64,000 nucleotides of DNA from Eriocheir sinensis (GCF_024679095.1 NC_066522.1:8466114-8530113); one strand, 5' to 3'. Counted from the first letter of the stretch, positions 1 to 11,742 are shown. The notes: generated by a model from the letters alone, not told the origin. A program made the numbers and translations.

Positions 1-843
1 GAACTGTGCTTAGAAAATTATGCGATTTCATGTAGGTGAACAATGAGATGTTGAATCAAAGTGGGAGAAAATGTTTATGCACTATTTTGCTTAACACTCA
101 TTTTTTGTATATTTGTAATTATATTACAACTGCAAATCTATACTATTGCAATATAGAATTTTCTCAGGATAACAATGCCGACGTCAGTTTTTCTTAATAT
201 CAAACAGTTGTGTCAGGAAACTATGTAAGAGTGAATTGTTTGAAATGGTCGATTTTGAATCATTCGGCCCGATAAGATGCCCGCCAGCTTGGAGCGGCGG
301 CGACACCCGGGCCGGGATGGCATCCTTAAGTGAATATTTGTAGCCGACTAATTTTCGGGAAAACTCCGATAAAAATCTCACTGAACGACAGCGACAAATG
401 AAAAGAAAACTGAATGACTTACGAAAACCCCGCCTTTACTTCGAGAGCTGCCTTTTTACTTACTTCTTTGTTTCCTTCCTCTATAAGATTACACTAATAT
501 CTTCTCGACAGTTTTCCCTTTTTTTTGTAATTTTCAGTGTTGCTTTGATTCCATCTTTCGTTACTGCCGGGGCTTCTGTGACATTTTATTTTCACTTCTG
601 AATGTTTTACTGATGCAGTTCACCGTAAAACTTTTCAATTACCTTTCTCATTTCGCTCTTGTTACACGTGAGTTCGCCGTTTACTTTTTTATGGTATATA
701 TGTTTTTGGTTTGTTTGTGTTTCCTTCTATCAAGTTTACTCTCGACTGTTATATATTAGAACCTGAAATGAGCACCATAAAACTTTTTAACGACCTTTAT
801 TATTTCGCTCCTATTATACTGAGTCCGCCGTTTGCTTTTCTTA

Positions 844-1428
844 AGGCCATGTCACACGAGCGGTGTTTTCTGCCATCTTGCTACCAAGTGGTGACCGTAG
901 TGGCGGCAAAACGTGCGCTTGTAGTCACACGGTCAATTCGGCTACGAGCATCTTCCACAGGCATCCTCCCACAACCAAAACAATGTGTAGAACTTCGGAA
1001 GTAACGACTGCAAACAATAGTAAATGAAACCTACCATCATTTATTTTGGGCATCTCTCTGGGACATTCCTTCCTGAGGGCCTCTGTCATCTTGTATGCTT
1101 CTCTCCTCAATGTTTTCTTGCAATAACTTGGGTCTTCGGTGTCACACAAGCACTTGTTTTCTATTAACACATCACAGAGAGATACAACGTCATCTCATGT
1201 CCAACCAACATTAGACACTACTCTTTATTTCACTGAAAATTGCAAGACACGTGTCGTCCGTTCGGTGGTGTGTGGCGTCGTCTGCTCCAATGTACACAAA
1301 GTTGCCCGTACTGGCGGCAGAGGGACGGTCATCCGCGACTCCCCGTTTGCTACCACGAGATGCCCGTATCGCCATCAGATCGTATGAAAATACCAAAAGA
1401 TGCCGGAAAAAGTGGCCGTGACATTGGC
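844..1428. mobile_element. PIF/Harbinger-like DNA element with MADF-like remnant
   Basis: Imperfect terminal inverted repeats of about 33 bp (GCCATGTCAC...TTTTCTGCCATCTT against GCCAATGTCAC...TTTTCCGGCATCTT), flanked by TTA at 841-843 and 1429-1431, the 3-bp TWA target typical of PIF/Harbinger. On the minus strand, about 1035-1200, a segment with CLCDTEDPSYCKK and REAYKMTEAL resembles a MADF/Myb-SANT-like domain, which Harbinger elements often encode. It has an upstream in-frame stop and a donor-like GTAGGT. Non-autonomous or decayed. Confidence 0.55.
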
Positions 1429-1599
1429 TTAGTGGTACACATTTTTTGTTGTTGTTTTCCCTTTCACCAAGTTTACTCTCATGTTGAACTTTCTCACGTC
1501 TTCATGCGTTTTTTTTTTGTTTTTTTTTTTCATGTTCTAATGCTTCTATTTTGTCTGGCTGAGTCCACTGTCGTATTTCTGCGCTTCTCCATTAGCAAT

Positions 1600-2160
1600 T
1601 AGTTTATCATTAGAGTTTATAGTGATTTTTGTTTTCCCGTTTCACCTCCTCAGTTTCTTATAGAGTTTGTGTCGCTTTCGTTTTCACCTTCAAGATTTTT
1701 TTTCATTCTTAAGGGCTGCATATATCAGCTTTGAATGCTGACTACGAAATCGGTTTGTTTATTATGAGAGTTCAGTAGGTTGTAAGTGGCTTTCTTACCA
1801 AATTATCGATCTTTCTCCTCATGCTGATCTTGATTTCTCATCTAACCATTCTGTGGTCGCTCCCAGCATTACTTTATTGGTGACTGCTGCACTGGTTATA
1901 TGGTCCCGCCGGTTGTGCGAGGATATAGTTAGTTCCGTTTACTACCCCAGGAGATTTCCATGTCCATATTCGGTGCCTTTCCGTCAAAGAATGTACTAAC
2001 AGTTCTTAGGGAATGATGTTCAGCAAAGTCTACAAGGTTTTGTCCTCTTTCATTTCGTGAGTCTGTCATGATACCCAGCGACACATCTTTTTTCCTTACT
2101 TTAAAATTAGCCCCTCCCCCCCCCCTCCCATGATCACATTAAAATGAGCAGGCCTTCTGT
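1600..2160. other. no gene seen
   Basis: AT-rich, T-rich sequence without a convincing frame, splice pattern or known repeat. The same holds for 1-840 apart from a short GC-rich patch at 260-330 of unknown nature. Confidence 0.4.
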
Positions 2161-2185
2161 TCATGATTGATTTGTTATCGTAAAA

Positions 2186-2261
2186 CAGTGTTGTCCAAAT
2201 TGGGGTCCGCCTACCCCTGGGGGCACGCAGCATAGATCAAAGGGGTACGTGAAAAGACGAT

Positions 2262-2303
<42 letters not shown>

Positions 2304-2484
2304 GAAACTTCCCATGTTCTATAAAGGAAAAGAAAGAGGGAGGGACGGGTACTTAGGAAGGACGCGTAATGTACGTGTACCTAAATAGAATATAATATAA
2401 TTAGTTTAATCAGCCATAGGGGGTACGTACCAGTAGGAGAGGGTAATAAAGGATACAATAGGCGAAAAAGTTTGGACAGCACTG
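2186..2484. mobile_element. hAT-like MITE with exact 8-bp target duplication
   Basis: Termini CAGTGTTGTCCAAA and its inverted partner CAGTGCTGTCCAAA. Flanks TCGTAAAA at 2178-2185 and TCGTAAAA at 2485-2492 are identical. 299 bp, no coding capacity, with a (CA)n tract inside (2268-2300). Confidence 0.85.
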
Positions 2485-3059
2485 TCGTAAAACATCGCTA
2501 TAGGTAGATGTTGGGGCATATACGTCTTTGCATTTTCATTGAATATAAATCTAACCGATGCCACGCATTCTTTTATGCTAGAGAATTCGACCAAATTCTA
2601 TTCTTGACTTTTTAATGAACTAAAAATTCTATTCCGTGTTCCTCCTTGCTACTCGGAGGCTTGCCTCTCTAGCAAGAGTGGGAGTTGGCAGGTAGACATC
2701 TGTCGAAACGGGTGTAAACCACTCCCGAAGAGAGGCGAAGGGATGCTGCAAGCATATAAAAAATAAAAAAATAAAAACTCCCCGTGTTTTCACTTTCCGT
2801 TTCCGTCTATTGTCTCATTAACAGCAGAGAGTAGTTCATCATGTTCTCTAAAGACAAAGTTTCTTACTTTCCACACCAAACTACATACCCGCAACACATA
2901 CACTCTTTCCTCAAAATTTATCTAAATTTATTATGGCTAGAATAAATTTTGTTCCCGAGTCCCCATCTGGGGAGGGGGCCAGAAATTTCTCCTGATCAGG
3001 CTTCACTTCTTATGGTATTGAACGAACGAGGTGCCTTGATAGCTTTTCCAACTCGTTCC

Positions 3060-3475
3060 ATCAGCTGCAACATTTATAATCTTTGCTCAAATTTCCATTC
3101 TGTAATACACCATCTCTCCTCAAAACCTCACCTTCTCTTCCTAACCGAAATACAATGTCTGAGGCTACTGACAAATTTCTACTCTGTTCCCTCCTATCTC
3201 TTTCCTAGATTTCCTGCCAAAGCTGGATGTTGTATCTGTGTACACATTGATCACTATTTCTTGCTCTTGTGCCCACAACCTTGATTTTTCAGAATCTTCC
3301 ACCATCTGGCTTAACTGTCTTTCTATTACTAAATGTGTCTTTGCTGCTTATCCCTCCCCTAAATCAATCGGGTATGTAAATTTTTTTGACTATTTGAATT
3401 GGCCTCTTGGTAGTAGGGCCTGCAGACATCTATTAACACCAGATTTGATTTTTTTTCTTATTTTCTAGGGACAGA
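3060..3475 (+). mobile_element. jockey-like non-LTR retrotransposon, endonuclease fragment
   Basis: Conceptual translation gives SNFHSVIHHLSSKPHLLFLT followed by a CxCV/STIWL/AAYPSP pattern typical of the APE-type endonuclease of jockey-like elements. A frame change occurs near 3240-3290, and the domain is cut off near 3420. Confidence 0.65.
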
Positions 3476-3654
3476 AAGCTGACTTAGCTATTTTTCAACG
3501 CCAATTTGCAGAGAATTTGGCTTTGATTGTCATGGCGATGTTAGATGATAACAAAGACATATAATATGATTTGTGAATACTTGGGCATAATGAAGTTATG
3601 TTTATCATGTTATAAGACAAAACTAATTATGTAAGTGATTATTTTGAAGGTATA

Positions 3655-4015
3655 CGATGTGATGTGAGAATGCTTAGATATCTGATGGCAATCAGATGGC
3701 AAGATGGAGTTTCAAATGAAGAAGTTGTGAGAAGTGGCCTGGAGGAGTTGCTGAGTAAGACCAGATTAAGGTGGTTTGGACATGTGATGAGAAGAGGAGA
3801 AGAACACATCCTGAGACGAGCACTGAACTTTGAGGTAGGGGGCAGAAGACCACCAGCAAGGCCAAGGAAGACGTGGAGAAAGGTGGTGGAGGGAGAATTG
3901 AGGAGGCTGAACATCACGGAAGAAATGGCTATGGACCGGCAACAGTGGAGGAGGCATATCCCGTCCAACCCCACCATAGGGAATAAATGGACGTTAAACG
4001 ATGATGATGATGATT
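3655..4015 (+). mobile_element. non-LTR retrotransposon 3' end
   Basis: An open frame with TRLRWFGHVMRR, RRPPARPRKTW and MDRQQWRRHI, the C-terminal tail of a widespread arthropod endonuclease/reverse transcriptase family. It ends in a short GATGATGAT run, as many such 3' ends do. 5' truncated and inserted among other fragments. Confidence 0.8.
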
Positions 4016-4159
4016 TTGAAGGTAAGTATGAACAGTATAGCAAAGGGCCTACGATACTATCGTTTTTCTTTCTTTTCAAATCCAAAGTGTAGACAGTTTC
4101 AAGTTATCATTGTATAAACACTTTTGAGTAAAGGTTTCTACTGACATTTTATCCCTATC

Positions 4160-4455
4160 TTACAGTCCGTCAACGCCAACTCCGGCTATACGGGCACGTG
4201 GCACGTTACCCAGAAGCTGAGCCTGATCCTGCTCATCGGGTTGCCTCTGTAAGTTACAATTCTGAGTGGAGGAGGCCAAGGGGACGCCTCGTGGCTTGAG
4301 CAAGTCGATAGATCCTGCCAGGAGGTACTGAGAAGGGGAAGGGGGTCTGCATGGAGACTCGCCCGGAGGGACCCTCGGGCTTGGCGTCGTAGGGTGGATG
4401 AGGTGATGCACCCCCCGGCGTATGCTCCCGTTGACTGCTTGATTATAGATAACTA
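4160..4455 (+). mobile_element. non-LTR retrotransposon C-terminal fragment, second family
   Basis: Reads RQRQLRLYGHVARYPEADP, then after a frameshift near 4300 EQVDRSCQEVLRR, AWRLARRDPRAWRRR and PPAYAP. The same family, more decayed, occurs at about 42750-42930. Confidence 0.75.
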
Positions 4456-4869
4456 AAATGAACAGGAACACCAGCTTAATTTACATATGTATTGGCTCCC
4501 TGCGGGTTTGGCCAGCTATAATTTTAGTCAAGGATAATCTTCTCTTTTTTCCTTTGTCCTGAAAATTATTCTGCCCTTGTTTCCTATAATGGACATGGTG
4601 TTTGGCTTGTATCTATTTTCTGCCAGCACGTTGCCGAAGGGAGAGGTGGGTGGGGAGGAGCCTTCTTCTGTTCTATCCTGTCCTACCACACGTAGCAGCA
4701 GCCCAACAGATAACTTCGCAATAGACCAACAGGTCTCCTCGTATCTGTTCTTCCTATGTATTTTTTTATGCATTTCCTTTCTGCTGGAAGTACACCTACG
4801 TATACAACCTGTTTCCAAGACATCTGACCACTCTATCCCATCAAACTAGACATATAACTTTCTTTCTTG

Positions 4870-5485
4870 TCTTTCCAAAGCTTATGAAACAATCCTTAAT
4901 AATAAAGTTTTTAGGCATCTGTCAACTTCCTACTTACTCTCTGATCACCAAGTGCAGATTCCGCAAGGGGTGTTCTCCTGCTGATCCCCTCGCAAGTCTT
5001 ATCTGGCTCCTGTACGTCCTCTCTTAGCCGTTTCAAGGTAACTTCCACTGTTGCCTTAGACTTCTTGAAAGCTTTTGAGAGTCTGGCACAATCTTCCAAA
5101 ATGTTCTCCTACGTCACAGTTTTGCCCATTAACCTAGAAAGCGATGTTCCGCAAAGCTCTGTTCAATCTTCCAACCTTCCACATGTTCATTAATGATCAT
5201 GCCAAAACGAACTGCTAAATCTACTCCTATGCCGTTAACTACTCTACAGTTCCCAATATCTGGACGCTATAAAACACTCGGCCTCAAGCCTTGCTATCAC
5301 TTCTGTACGAGGCAAAAAGAACTTGCGCTTTTATTCTTCAAAAACAATTTCTCCGCTTGACAACTCGACACAATCTTCCAAACATTTATTGCTTATTCTT
5401 CGATGACACACAGCTTTCCCTTTCTACATTAAACATTCTCGACCTATCTATAACTATAAATTTTAACTGGAAACTTCATATCTCA
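4870..5485 (+). mobile_element. decayed jockey-like reverse transcriptase
   Basis: Fragments in broken frames: ALDFLKAFESLAQ (palm motif A region), SDVPQSSVQ (degenerate GVPQGSVL) and TLNILDLSITINFNWKLHIS (thumb). Probably the same element as the endonuclease fragment at 3.06-3.48 kb, split by the two insertions between. Confidence 0.6.
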
Positions 5486-5489
5486 TTTC

Positions 5490-6003
5490 GTACTACCCAC
5501 ACTTATGGTAGGCTTAGTGCATCCTATGATCTGGTGGTGATGCGGCTGAGGCTGGGCTACAGATATTACTGGGAGGTCAGTGGGGCTGACCATGTACCTT
5601 GCCGCTTGTGTGCCAGGCCAGGGGCTCACACGCTCAACCACTATGTCCTGCAATGTTCTGCTATTAGTGCCTACCGCCCACAGGGCCACTGGGACCTGTC
5701 TGAGCTGGTGGCCTGGTTCATTAACAATAATGTTCTTTCAGCTGTGCTTAGTGAGACATTTGCCCCTAGTTTGTAGTTCATATGTCCAGTCCTTTATGTC
5801 TGCTCCCTTGACTAAATCAAGGCCTTTATTTTTTTTAGCACTTGTCTCCCACCATTGTATCTTTTTAGTTTCCTGGTGCTACTTACACATGTATCCTTAG
5901 TTGTATAATCACACTCTGTACTGCCCGGGGGTTGGGATGGCATGCTCCTCCCTTCTCCTTTGTTGTTTTACTTGCAACAATAAACTATCAATCAATCAAT
6001 CAT
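5490..6003 (+). mobile_element. non-LTR retrotransposon 3' end with (TCAA)n tail
   Basis: VVMRLRLGYRYYWEV and CRLCARPGAHTLNHYVLQC form a Cys/His finger near the C-terminus of a common arthropod non-LTR family. The frame stops at 5774 (TTTGTAG). A 3' UTR with AATAAACTATCAATCAATCA closes the element, and the short tandem tail is expected for this type. Confidence 0.75.
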
Positions 6004-6034
6004 TAATATATCAGCTTCTTTGAGGTTAGGCGTT

Positions 6035-6145
6035 TTGTAACTTTTTTTTTTTTTTTTTTTTAAGCGCGCCCATTTGCTGACCATACAGCTACAAGGATGG
6101 TCTCCTGCCGACTAGGTGTTAATGAACCACTTCGCCACTACACTG
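6035..6145 (-). mobile_element. short SINE-like repeat with poly(A)
   Basis: On the minus strand a tRNA-like head (GTGGCGAAGTGGTT, A-box-like) is followed by unique sequence and a poly(A) of about 20 nt (T-run 6041-6061 on plus). The B box is poor. Confidence 0.35.
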
Positions 6146-6194
6146 GACGCTATGCATGTCAGGCATCCCAGTGCTAAGTTCGTATTGTGTGGGG

Positions 6195-6500
6195 ACTATA
6201 ATGAATTATAAGACACCACCAATGCATCAAGCCATGAACTTGTGCCTTACAGAAGTTATTGACTTCCCAGCCCACGAAAGGAACACGCTGTATCTTTCTC
6301 GACTGGTAACCTCCCCTTCACCCTATGGGCCGGAGCAATCACACCTCGGTCCTGTGGACGCCTCCCCCACACCATCTCACAGCAGTGCGAAAGCCCACAA
6401 GACTTTTTCCACGCGACGGCACACCATCGTCACCAGTAGTCGGCAGGCGGTTCTGCAAAATTTTTCATTTGTACCTCACTCCGTTCAACTCCTTTCTTCG
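6195..6500 (+). mobile_element. endonuclease fragment of another non-LTR retrotransposon
   Basis: LTEVIDFPAHERNTL then, after a frameshift, MGRSNHTSVLW, matching the DFPTHERG...LD and GxSDHxxV blocks of APE-type endonucleases. Both frames are short and broken. Confidence 0.6.
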
Positions 6501-6559
6501 TCCGTCCTTCCATTTATCGAAGCGTGTTAATTTACCAAAAGTTGCGATCCCTTAGGTGG

Positions 6560-7480
6560 AGCGCAAAGGGATGACAGTTTTACAAATACATTTCAAGTAA
6601 ATAAAAAATCGTTTCTTTCCTCCCATGAAGAAGTTTTATATAGTGAAGCCTCACAGCAAAATATGAAAAATCGCTGTTATAAGTTTAAATCCCCGATAAA
6701 GTGCGTTACAACCTGGCGCGTACTTTTGTTCATGTGGTCTGCTGTGAATATATTCGTAAAATTAGAACAAAAATCATGCATCTTTCACTCAATACAGGTA
6801 GCCTTGCTCACGACTCCACCTTGTATGACTGTTATTGATGGATAATGGAAGAGGCCGGCATACAAAACCCAAAACCAAAGAGGAAGAAAATAAAAAAATA
6901 AAAAAGAATAAAGAATACTACAAAGCTGGCGCATTTTAGCAGCTTCCTTTTTTAGTTCAGACATGAAATCTGGCGACAATGAAGGAGGCGGCGCCTCCTG
7001 TCCTCGCCCTCGGGCGAATAGTAACTTTTCGAAGGCGGAATCAGATGCTTTATGCAATTCTCTACGGAGTGGAAGGCACATGCAATTGCATACAAAACTT
7101 CCACGTGTATTAAAAAGATACAACTCATGGTAAAACACGGGGTAAAAGAAATCTGACAGCCGTTATCTCGAAAAGTAGATTTTTGGCTTTCAACTCCTAC
7201 TACTCCTAAACTATAAATGCCGTTACATTCCGTAGTGTCATTTGGAAGAGAAACAAAATTTCAATTATTCAAACTGAGGAAATTTTCTAATATTTGAAGA
7301 AAATAAATATTAGTGAAATCTGACATGAAAAAATATCCAATACTCAAGCTTTTCATAACAAATTGCTGAAATTTCTAATAGCTTTCTATATTTACTTCAA
7401 ATCAAATGACTGAAAATTAGACAATCAATTCAAATGCCTGTTTGGAAACTTACATAAATCATATTTTAGTAAATAAATCA
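6560..7480. other. no gene seen
   Basis: AT-rich sequence with short chance frames. No splice structure or repeat family recognised. Confidence 0.4.
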
Positions 7481-7599
7481 TAGGGCCTAACCGCTGGAAC
7501 CCCCTACGCTCCCCAAACCTATCCCATACGAGCTAGCCACCCCTCGCTCCCATCAAAGACTCCCTTACGCAACTTTTATGCTTGACTAATGATGTCCCC

Positions 7600-7795
7600 T
7601 TTAGCTCATTTTTGATCCTCTTTTTAAAAGAATCTAGAGCCCGGGTTGATAGGGTGGTCTTCAGGACACTTGTGGGTAGTCTTAGGGCACTCGTCGACGA
7701 TTGAAATTCCCAGCTTGTGGCAGGCAGAACGCGAATTTACGTCCTCCTGGACACCGTGTCACACAGTAACCACTCGGCCACCCCACAATATTGCA
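7600..7795 (-). mobile_element. tRNA-derived SINE, copy 1 (truncated)
   Basis: Minus strand begins GGGGTGGCCGAGTGGTTAC (A box of tRNA-Ser/Leu type), with a degenerate B box before TGCCTGCCAC. The body (TCGTCGACGAGTGCCCTAAG, CAACCCGGGCTC) matches the copies at 42.2 and 43.1 kb. Confidence 0.7.
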
Positions 7796-8185
7796 CTCCG
7801 GTGCAAAACTAGCTACTAAGAATACAAATTCTGTCATATATAGGCTGTACTCCATAAAAAAGAAGAGAAAATTCAGGGTTTTATTTAAATAAATATACAT
7901 TACACAATACAACAAATTTCAGTTTTTTATAATTCCTACCTACTTTTTCACTTTCACAAAAAAGTTATGAAACTAAAAAATAGCATTCATTATGGGAAAA
8001 AAAAAAAAAATTCAATGGAATTTATCTTCACAGGTCTTGACTAAATTTTAAATAATACTAGACCTTTCAAATTACAATGAACCTCTTGCAGAAATACATA
8101 CCTGCCCTGTTCTCTGAACCACAACCTGAAATAAAATCACATTTGAAACAACAACATACATAACAAGCGTTATGGTATTATTTAA

Positions 8186-8268
8186 GTAAATCAGCATCAA
8201 CAGAGTTTCAACAGCTTAAAATGCGTTGGAATCTGCAGACCGTCGTCGATTGCTGTCATCATTAAAGC
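8186..8268 (-). ncRNA. U35-like C/D-box snoRNA, diverged distal copy
   Basis: Box C ATGATGA (8262-8256) and D CTGA (8194-8191). The core CGACGACGGTCTGCAGATTCC is closer to the human U35 core (GGTCTGCGGATGTCC) than the tandem copies are. Lies in the intron between exons 8808-8774 and 8125-8102. Confidence 0.7.
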
Positions 8269-8608
8269 CATTAGGATGACCTACATTGATATTCACCTGG
8301 TGTTTCACATGTACCTTCAGCTTCACTTATTGCTGACGACTCCACTCAGTTCTTTCATTAAGGAACAAACAAAGAGAAAGGCAACATTCAAAGCCCTGAT
8401 TGAGTTTAAAACAAAAACAAAGGGCAAGTATACATTTCCTTCATTAGAAAAGTATAAATATTGGACATTTTTCTGAAACACTAATGCTTAGAGATCATTT
8501 ACATTTAAATGCCCTGTTGAGCGACAAACTAATATAAGCTATAAAAACTTCTTACTCAGACTGTCTACATAAGATGTCAACAGTAATTTTCTAAGATAAG
8601 GATTAACA

Positions 8609-8766
<158 letters not shown>

Positions 8767-8871
8767 AACTCACCTCAAGGTGAAGAATCATTCCTTACAG
8801 CACACAACCTGAGGAAATAAACAATACCATTACTACCTTATAAAGGATATTGCTATTCTTAAAATATTTAC

Positions 8872-8935
8872 ATAATCAGTATTATATGTATTTTCATTAT
8901 CCTCAAGGTAGGTAAGGTAAAAATTCATCCCAGTT
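8872..8935 (-). ncRNA. weak C/D-box snoRNA candidate
   Basis: GGGATGA (8931-8925), one mismatch from box C, and CTGA at 8879-8876. The middle part is antisense to GTAGGTAAGG, part of 28S rRNA as I recall it. D' would be the poor TGAG. It sits in a 210-nt host intron, which favours it, but the boxes are weak. Confidence 0.3.
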
Positions 8936-9295
8936 TTCCTAAACGTATTCCAACCATAATATGAACCTTTGGCTGCAACAAATTAAATTTATTAATTTCA
9001 ACAACAAAATATACATACCACCTCCGTTGTTTGACACATCTTCCTGCAACCTGAAATGTAATCCATTATTAGAAAAATTTATGTTGTTGATTCCCCACAT
9101 CAAACACATGGTGGGAAGGCCAAACCTAAAACAAATCCTAATATTTTAATAAAGGCAACCATTGCTACGTTCACGTAAGTGTTATGCCTTCACATGAACA
9201 CTGCCACACATTAGTGCAATCACAAAATCAGTCTCACATGGGAGAGCTTCCCTTGCCCACACTGTGCTCAGTCTCATCCCCTCATCCGTGTTTAA

Positions 9296-9508
9296 CCCGG
9301 TAGCAGCGGGGATCGTATTTTTAAATGGTCCCTCCAAGCAAGAAAAATGAGAAAATCACCCCTCACACAAACCATTTCATAATATATATCAAAACATTTG
9401 TGATCAGATTATGTGTAATCTATTTTGGGAGGTAAATATCATGGCACAATTTTAGCCCGTCGCTGCTACGCGGTGAAGCCACAAATTTGGCCCGTCGCTG
9501 CTACCTGG
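9296..9508. mobile_element. piggyBac-like MITE flanked by TTAA
   Basis: TTAA at 9292-9295 and 9509-9512. Termini CCCGGTAGCAGCG and inverted CCAGGTAGCAGCG. Near the right end the sequence GCCCGTCGCTGCTAC occurs twice. 213 bp, no coding capacity. Confidence 0.75.
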
Positions 9509-9512
9509 TTAA

Positions 9513-10736
9513 TCACCTCACTACACTCTTGGATGAGCATCATAAAATTCTTGTTTGAAACAATTCATTAAATTTAATTATTTTTTTGCAGATGAATGCT
9601 CAATTTTGCTGGTGATTTTTTAACAATCAATTCATTAATTGATGGTAGCTCGGAGCATATACCCATGCTGTAATGCTACTGACAATCAATCCAATCCCTA
9701 TTTAAAGAACGTAACCCAATCATAAAGCAAGCGAACCCAGTATCCAGATTCATTATGCAGACATAATCCACACAATAAGACATCCAGTATATCTTGCGAA
9801 ATCAAGAAACAGGTTTATGCTCATAAATGTCGTTCATCTTGAAGCCAGAAGGAATAAATCCAACAAGCGGGGTAAGGTGAACTTTACTTTAGCATCATAA
9901 TTATTGCTCTATAGAGGTACGGAAGACCTCTATGAGCTATTGCGCGCTGATGCCATCTAGCCAACTAAAGATTTTCCTAACGACGTACAAGATGTATTGA
10001 AGGCCAGGATCAAAGGCAAGTATCACATTCAATGGCACCAAAGATGCACCTTTTCATTTTTTTCCAAAGAAAAATTAAAACATCCTACCTATACCAATTT
10101 TAATAAGATTTTGTTGATTGTTTAATGACCTGTAGTACATCTACCCAAAAATACTGGACTAGCACCATATTTTAATATTTATTCCATACCGTACACATAC
10201 CATACTGTAAGAACAGCATCATGCAGAAAGTGACCAAGTTAAGAACACCTGCTGTACGTTTATTACTCAAGTCTCCATTTGACTAGCATCAGCCAGCTGA
10301 TGACCAAAACCAAGACTTGGTAGAGGGACTGGGTAGTTAAACCTCACACTACTAATGGAATATACTGTATGTATTACTGGTTTTACAACTTTATTACCCT
10401 TGGAGAATGACAAACCATACAAATGACACCCTGGAGTCTGCGACCCACACCAAGACCAACACTAAAACAAGTAACAATGGTTGCCATCAGTGTTTTCTAG
10501 TCACATGGCACTGCCAAGGTGAGTAGGATCTGCTAGACTGTCACAGCCCTTCAACATTTTGTCCCATCTGTACACTTCCTATGCTTTACTCCCGGATGTA
10601 ATGCAACACTCATCGTCCAAGACACACAATATCTTAAGCCTTACTTTGATGGGGAGGGGGGGGCTTCAATACCAGCAAAAATACTAACTTAACAAGGTGT
10701 AATGACATTTGAGCCACTCAATCTCTGTATACTGAC
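9513..10736. other. long host-gene intron without recognised snoRNA
   Basis: No C/D pair, coding frame or transposon end convinced me here. Confidence 0.4.
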
Positions 10737-11135
10737 CTCTTGAGTAGTTGCTGTCCAGCATTGCCCAGCGCAACCATCTAGCTGAAGAGAAACAATGAAT
10801 AATTACCATGCATGTGTAGCACTTCAGAGCAAATAAAAAAATTAAAAAATTGATCAGACATTGTGATTTTTTGGTTGGTTTCATTAGTATCAAAATCGCA
10901 AGAAAATCATCCGGTAAATATTTAAATGATTAAACCTCCAAATTCAATCCTTTTCAAGTGTAAATACCTCATGGATTTCACCAAAATTTTAACAGACACC
11001 CAAAAGCGTTACATTGCTTACCTTTTGTTCACCACTGCTTCAAGTTCCATCCACGGGCTCTTATGCTTGAGCTGTAACAAGAGATGGATGTGTGAGTGCA
11101 AGCTACACCACTGCACAGTAACTTTATGGTTTTGA

Positions 11136-11209
11136 TTCCTCAGTTCTCCAAGGTAAGATTTGAAGCCTCCATCATTAGTCAGGCATCAAATATGGTTGTC
11201 ATCATCTAA
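11136..11209 (-). ncRNA. C/D-box snoRNA candidate of unknown target, copy 2
   Basis: Same architecture and near-identical boxes and guides as the copy 271 bp away: box C 11205-11199, D 11143-11140. Intronic, downstream of exon 11344-11295. Confidence 0.55.
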
Positions 11210-11406
11210 TTGATATACAATTACTAGTCGTATCTTCCCACCTCATGGATTTCACCAAATTTTAACAGACACCCAAAAGTATTACATTGCTTACCTTTTG
11301 TTCACCACTGCTTTGAGTTCCATCCACGGGCTCTTATGCTTGAGCTGTAACAAGAGATGGATGTGTGAGTGCAAGCTACACCACTGCAGTAACTTTATGG
11401 TGTTGA

Positions 11407-11480
11407 TTCCTCAGTTCTCCAAGGTAAGATTTGAAGCCTCCATCATCAGTCAGGCATCAAATATGGTTGTCATCATCTAT
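11407..11480 (-). ncRNA. C/D-box snoRNA candidate of unknown target, copy 1
   Basis: Box C ATGATGA (11476-11470), D' CTGA, a C'-like ATGATGG and D CTGA (11414-11411), 66 nt from C to D. The antisense elements (before D': ATATTTGATGC; before D: ACCTTGGAGAA) match no rRNA segment I remember. Duplicated in the neighbouring intron. Confidence 0.55.
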
Positions 11481-11742
11481 TTGATACACAATTACCAGTC
11501 CTGTCCCTCTGTTGACAATTTCCATAATAATGTGAGCATGAAAAATTACCACTTTCCTTCCATTCCCTAAAAATTTGTATCTTGTCTCTTATGACAATAA
11601 TAAATGAAACTGATAAAACATACCTTGGAAATTTTGAAGAACTTGATGCAGCTTTTATTCTGCAGCTTTAATTCTGAAATAAATAAAAGAAAATCAATAT
11701 AGATGGCACAGTTCCAAGTCAATACTCTCCTCTGATCAATGC

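Larger units (their letters stand above)
10967..11511 (-). repeat. 274-bp tandem duplication carrying a 50-nt exon and a snoRNA
   Basis: Two head-to-tail copies (10967-11240, 11241-11511) about 95% alike by eye. Each contains exon CTCAAGCATAAG...AAAAG with splice sites and one C/D-box candidate. Confidence 0.88.

Noticed and set aside
184..381. 65-codon minus-strand frame with a GC-rich centre
   Set aside because: No domain recognised; the composition is odd but there is no splice or homology support.
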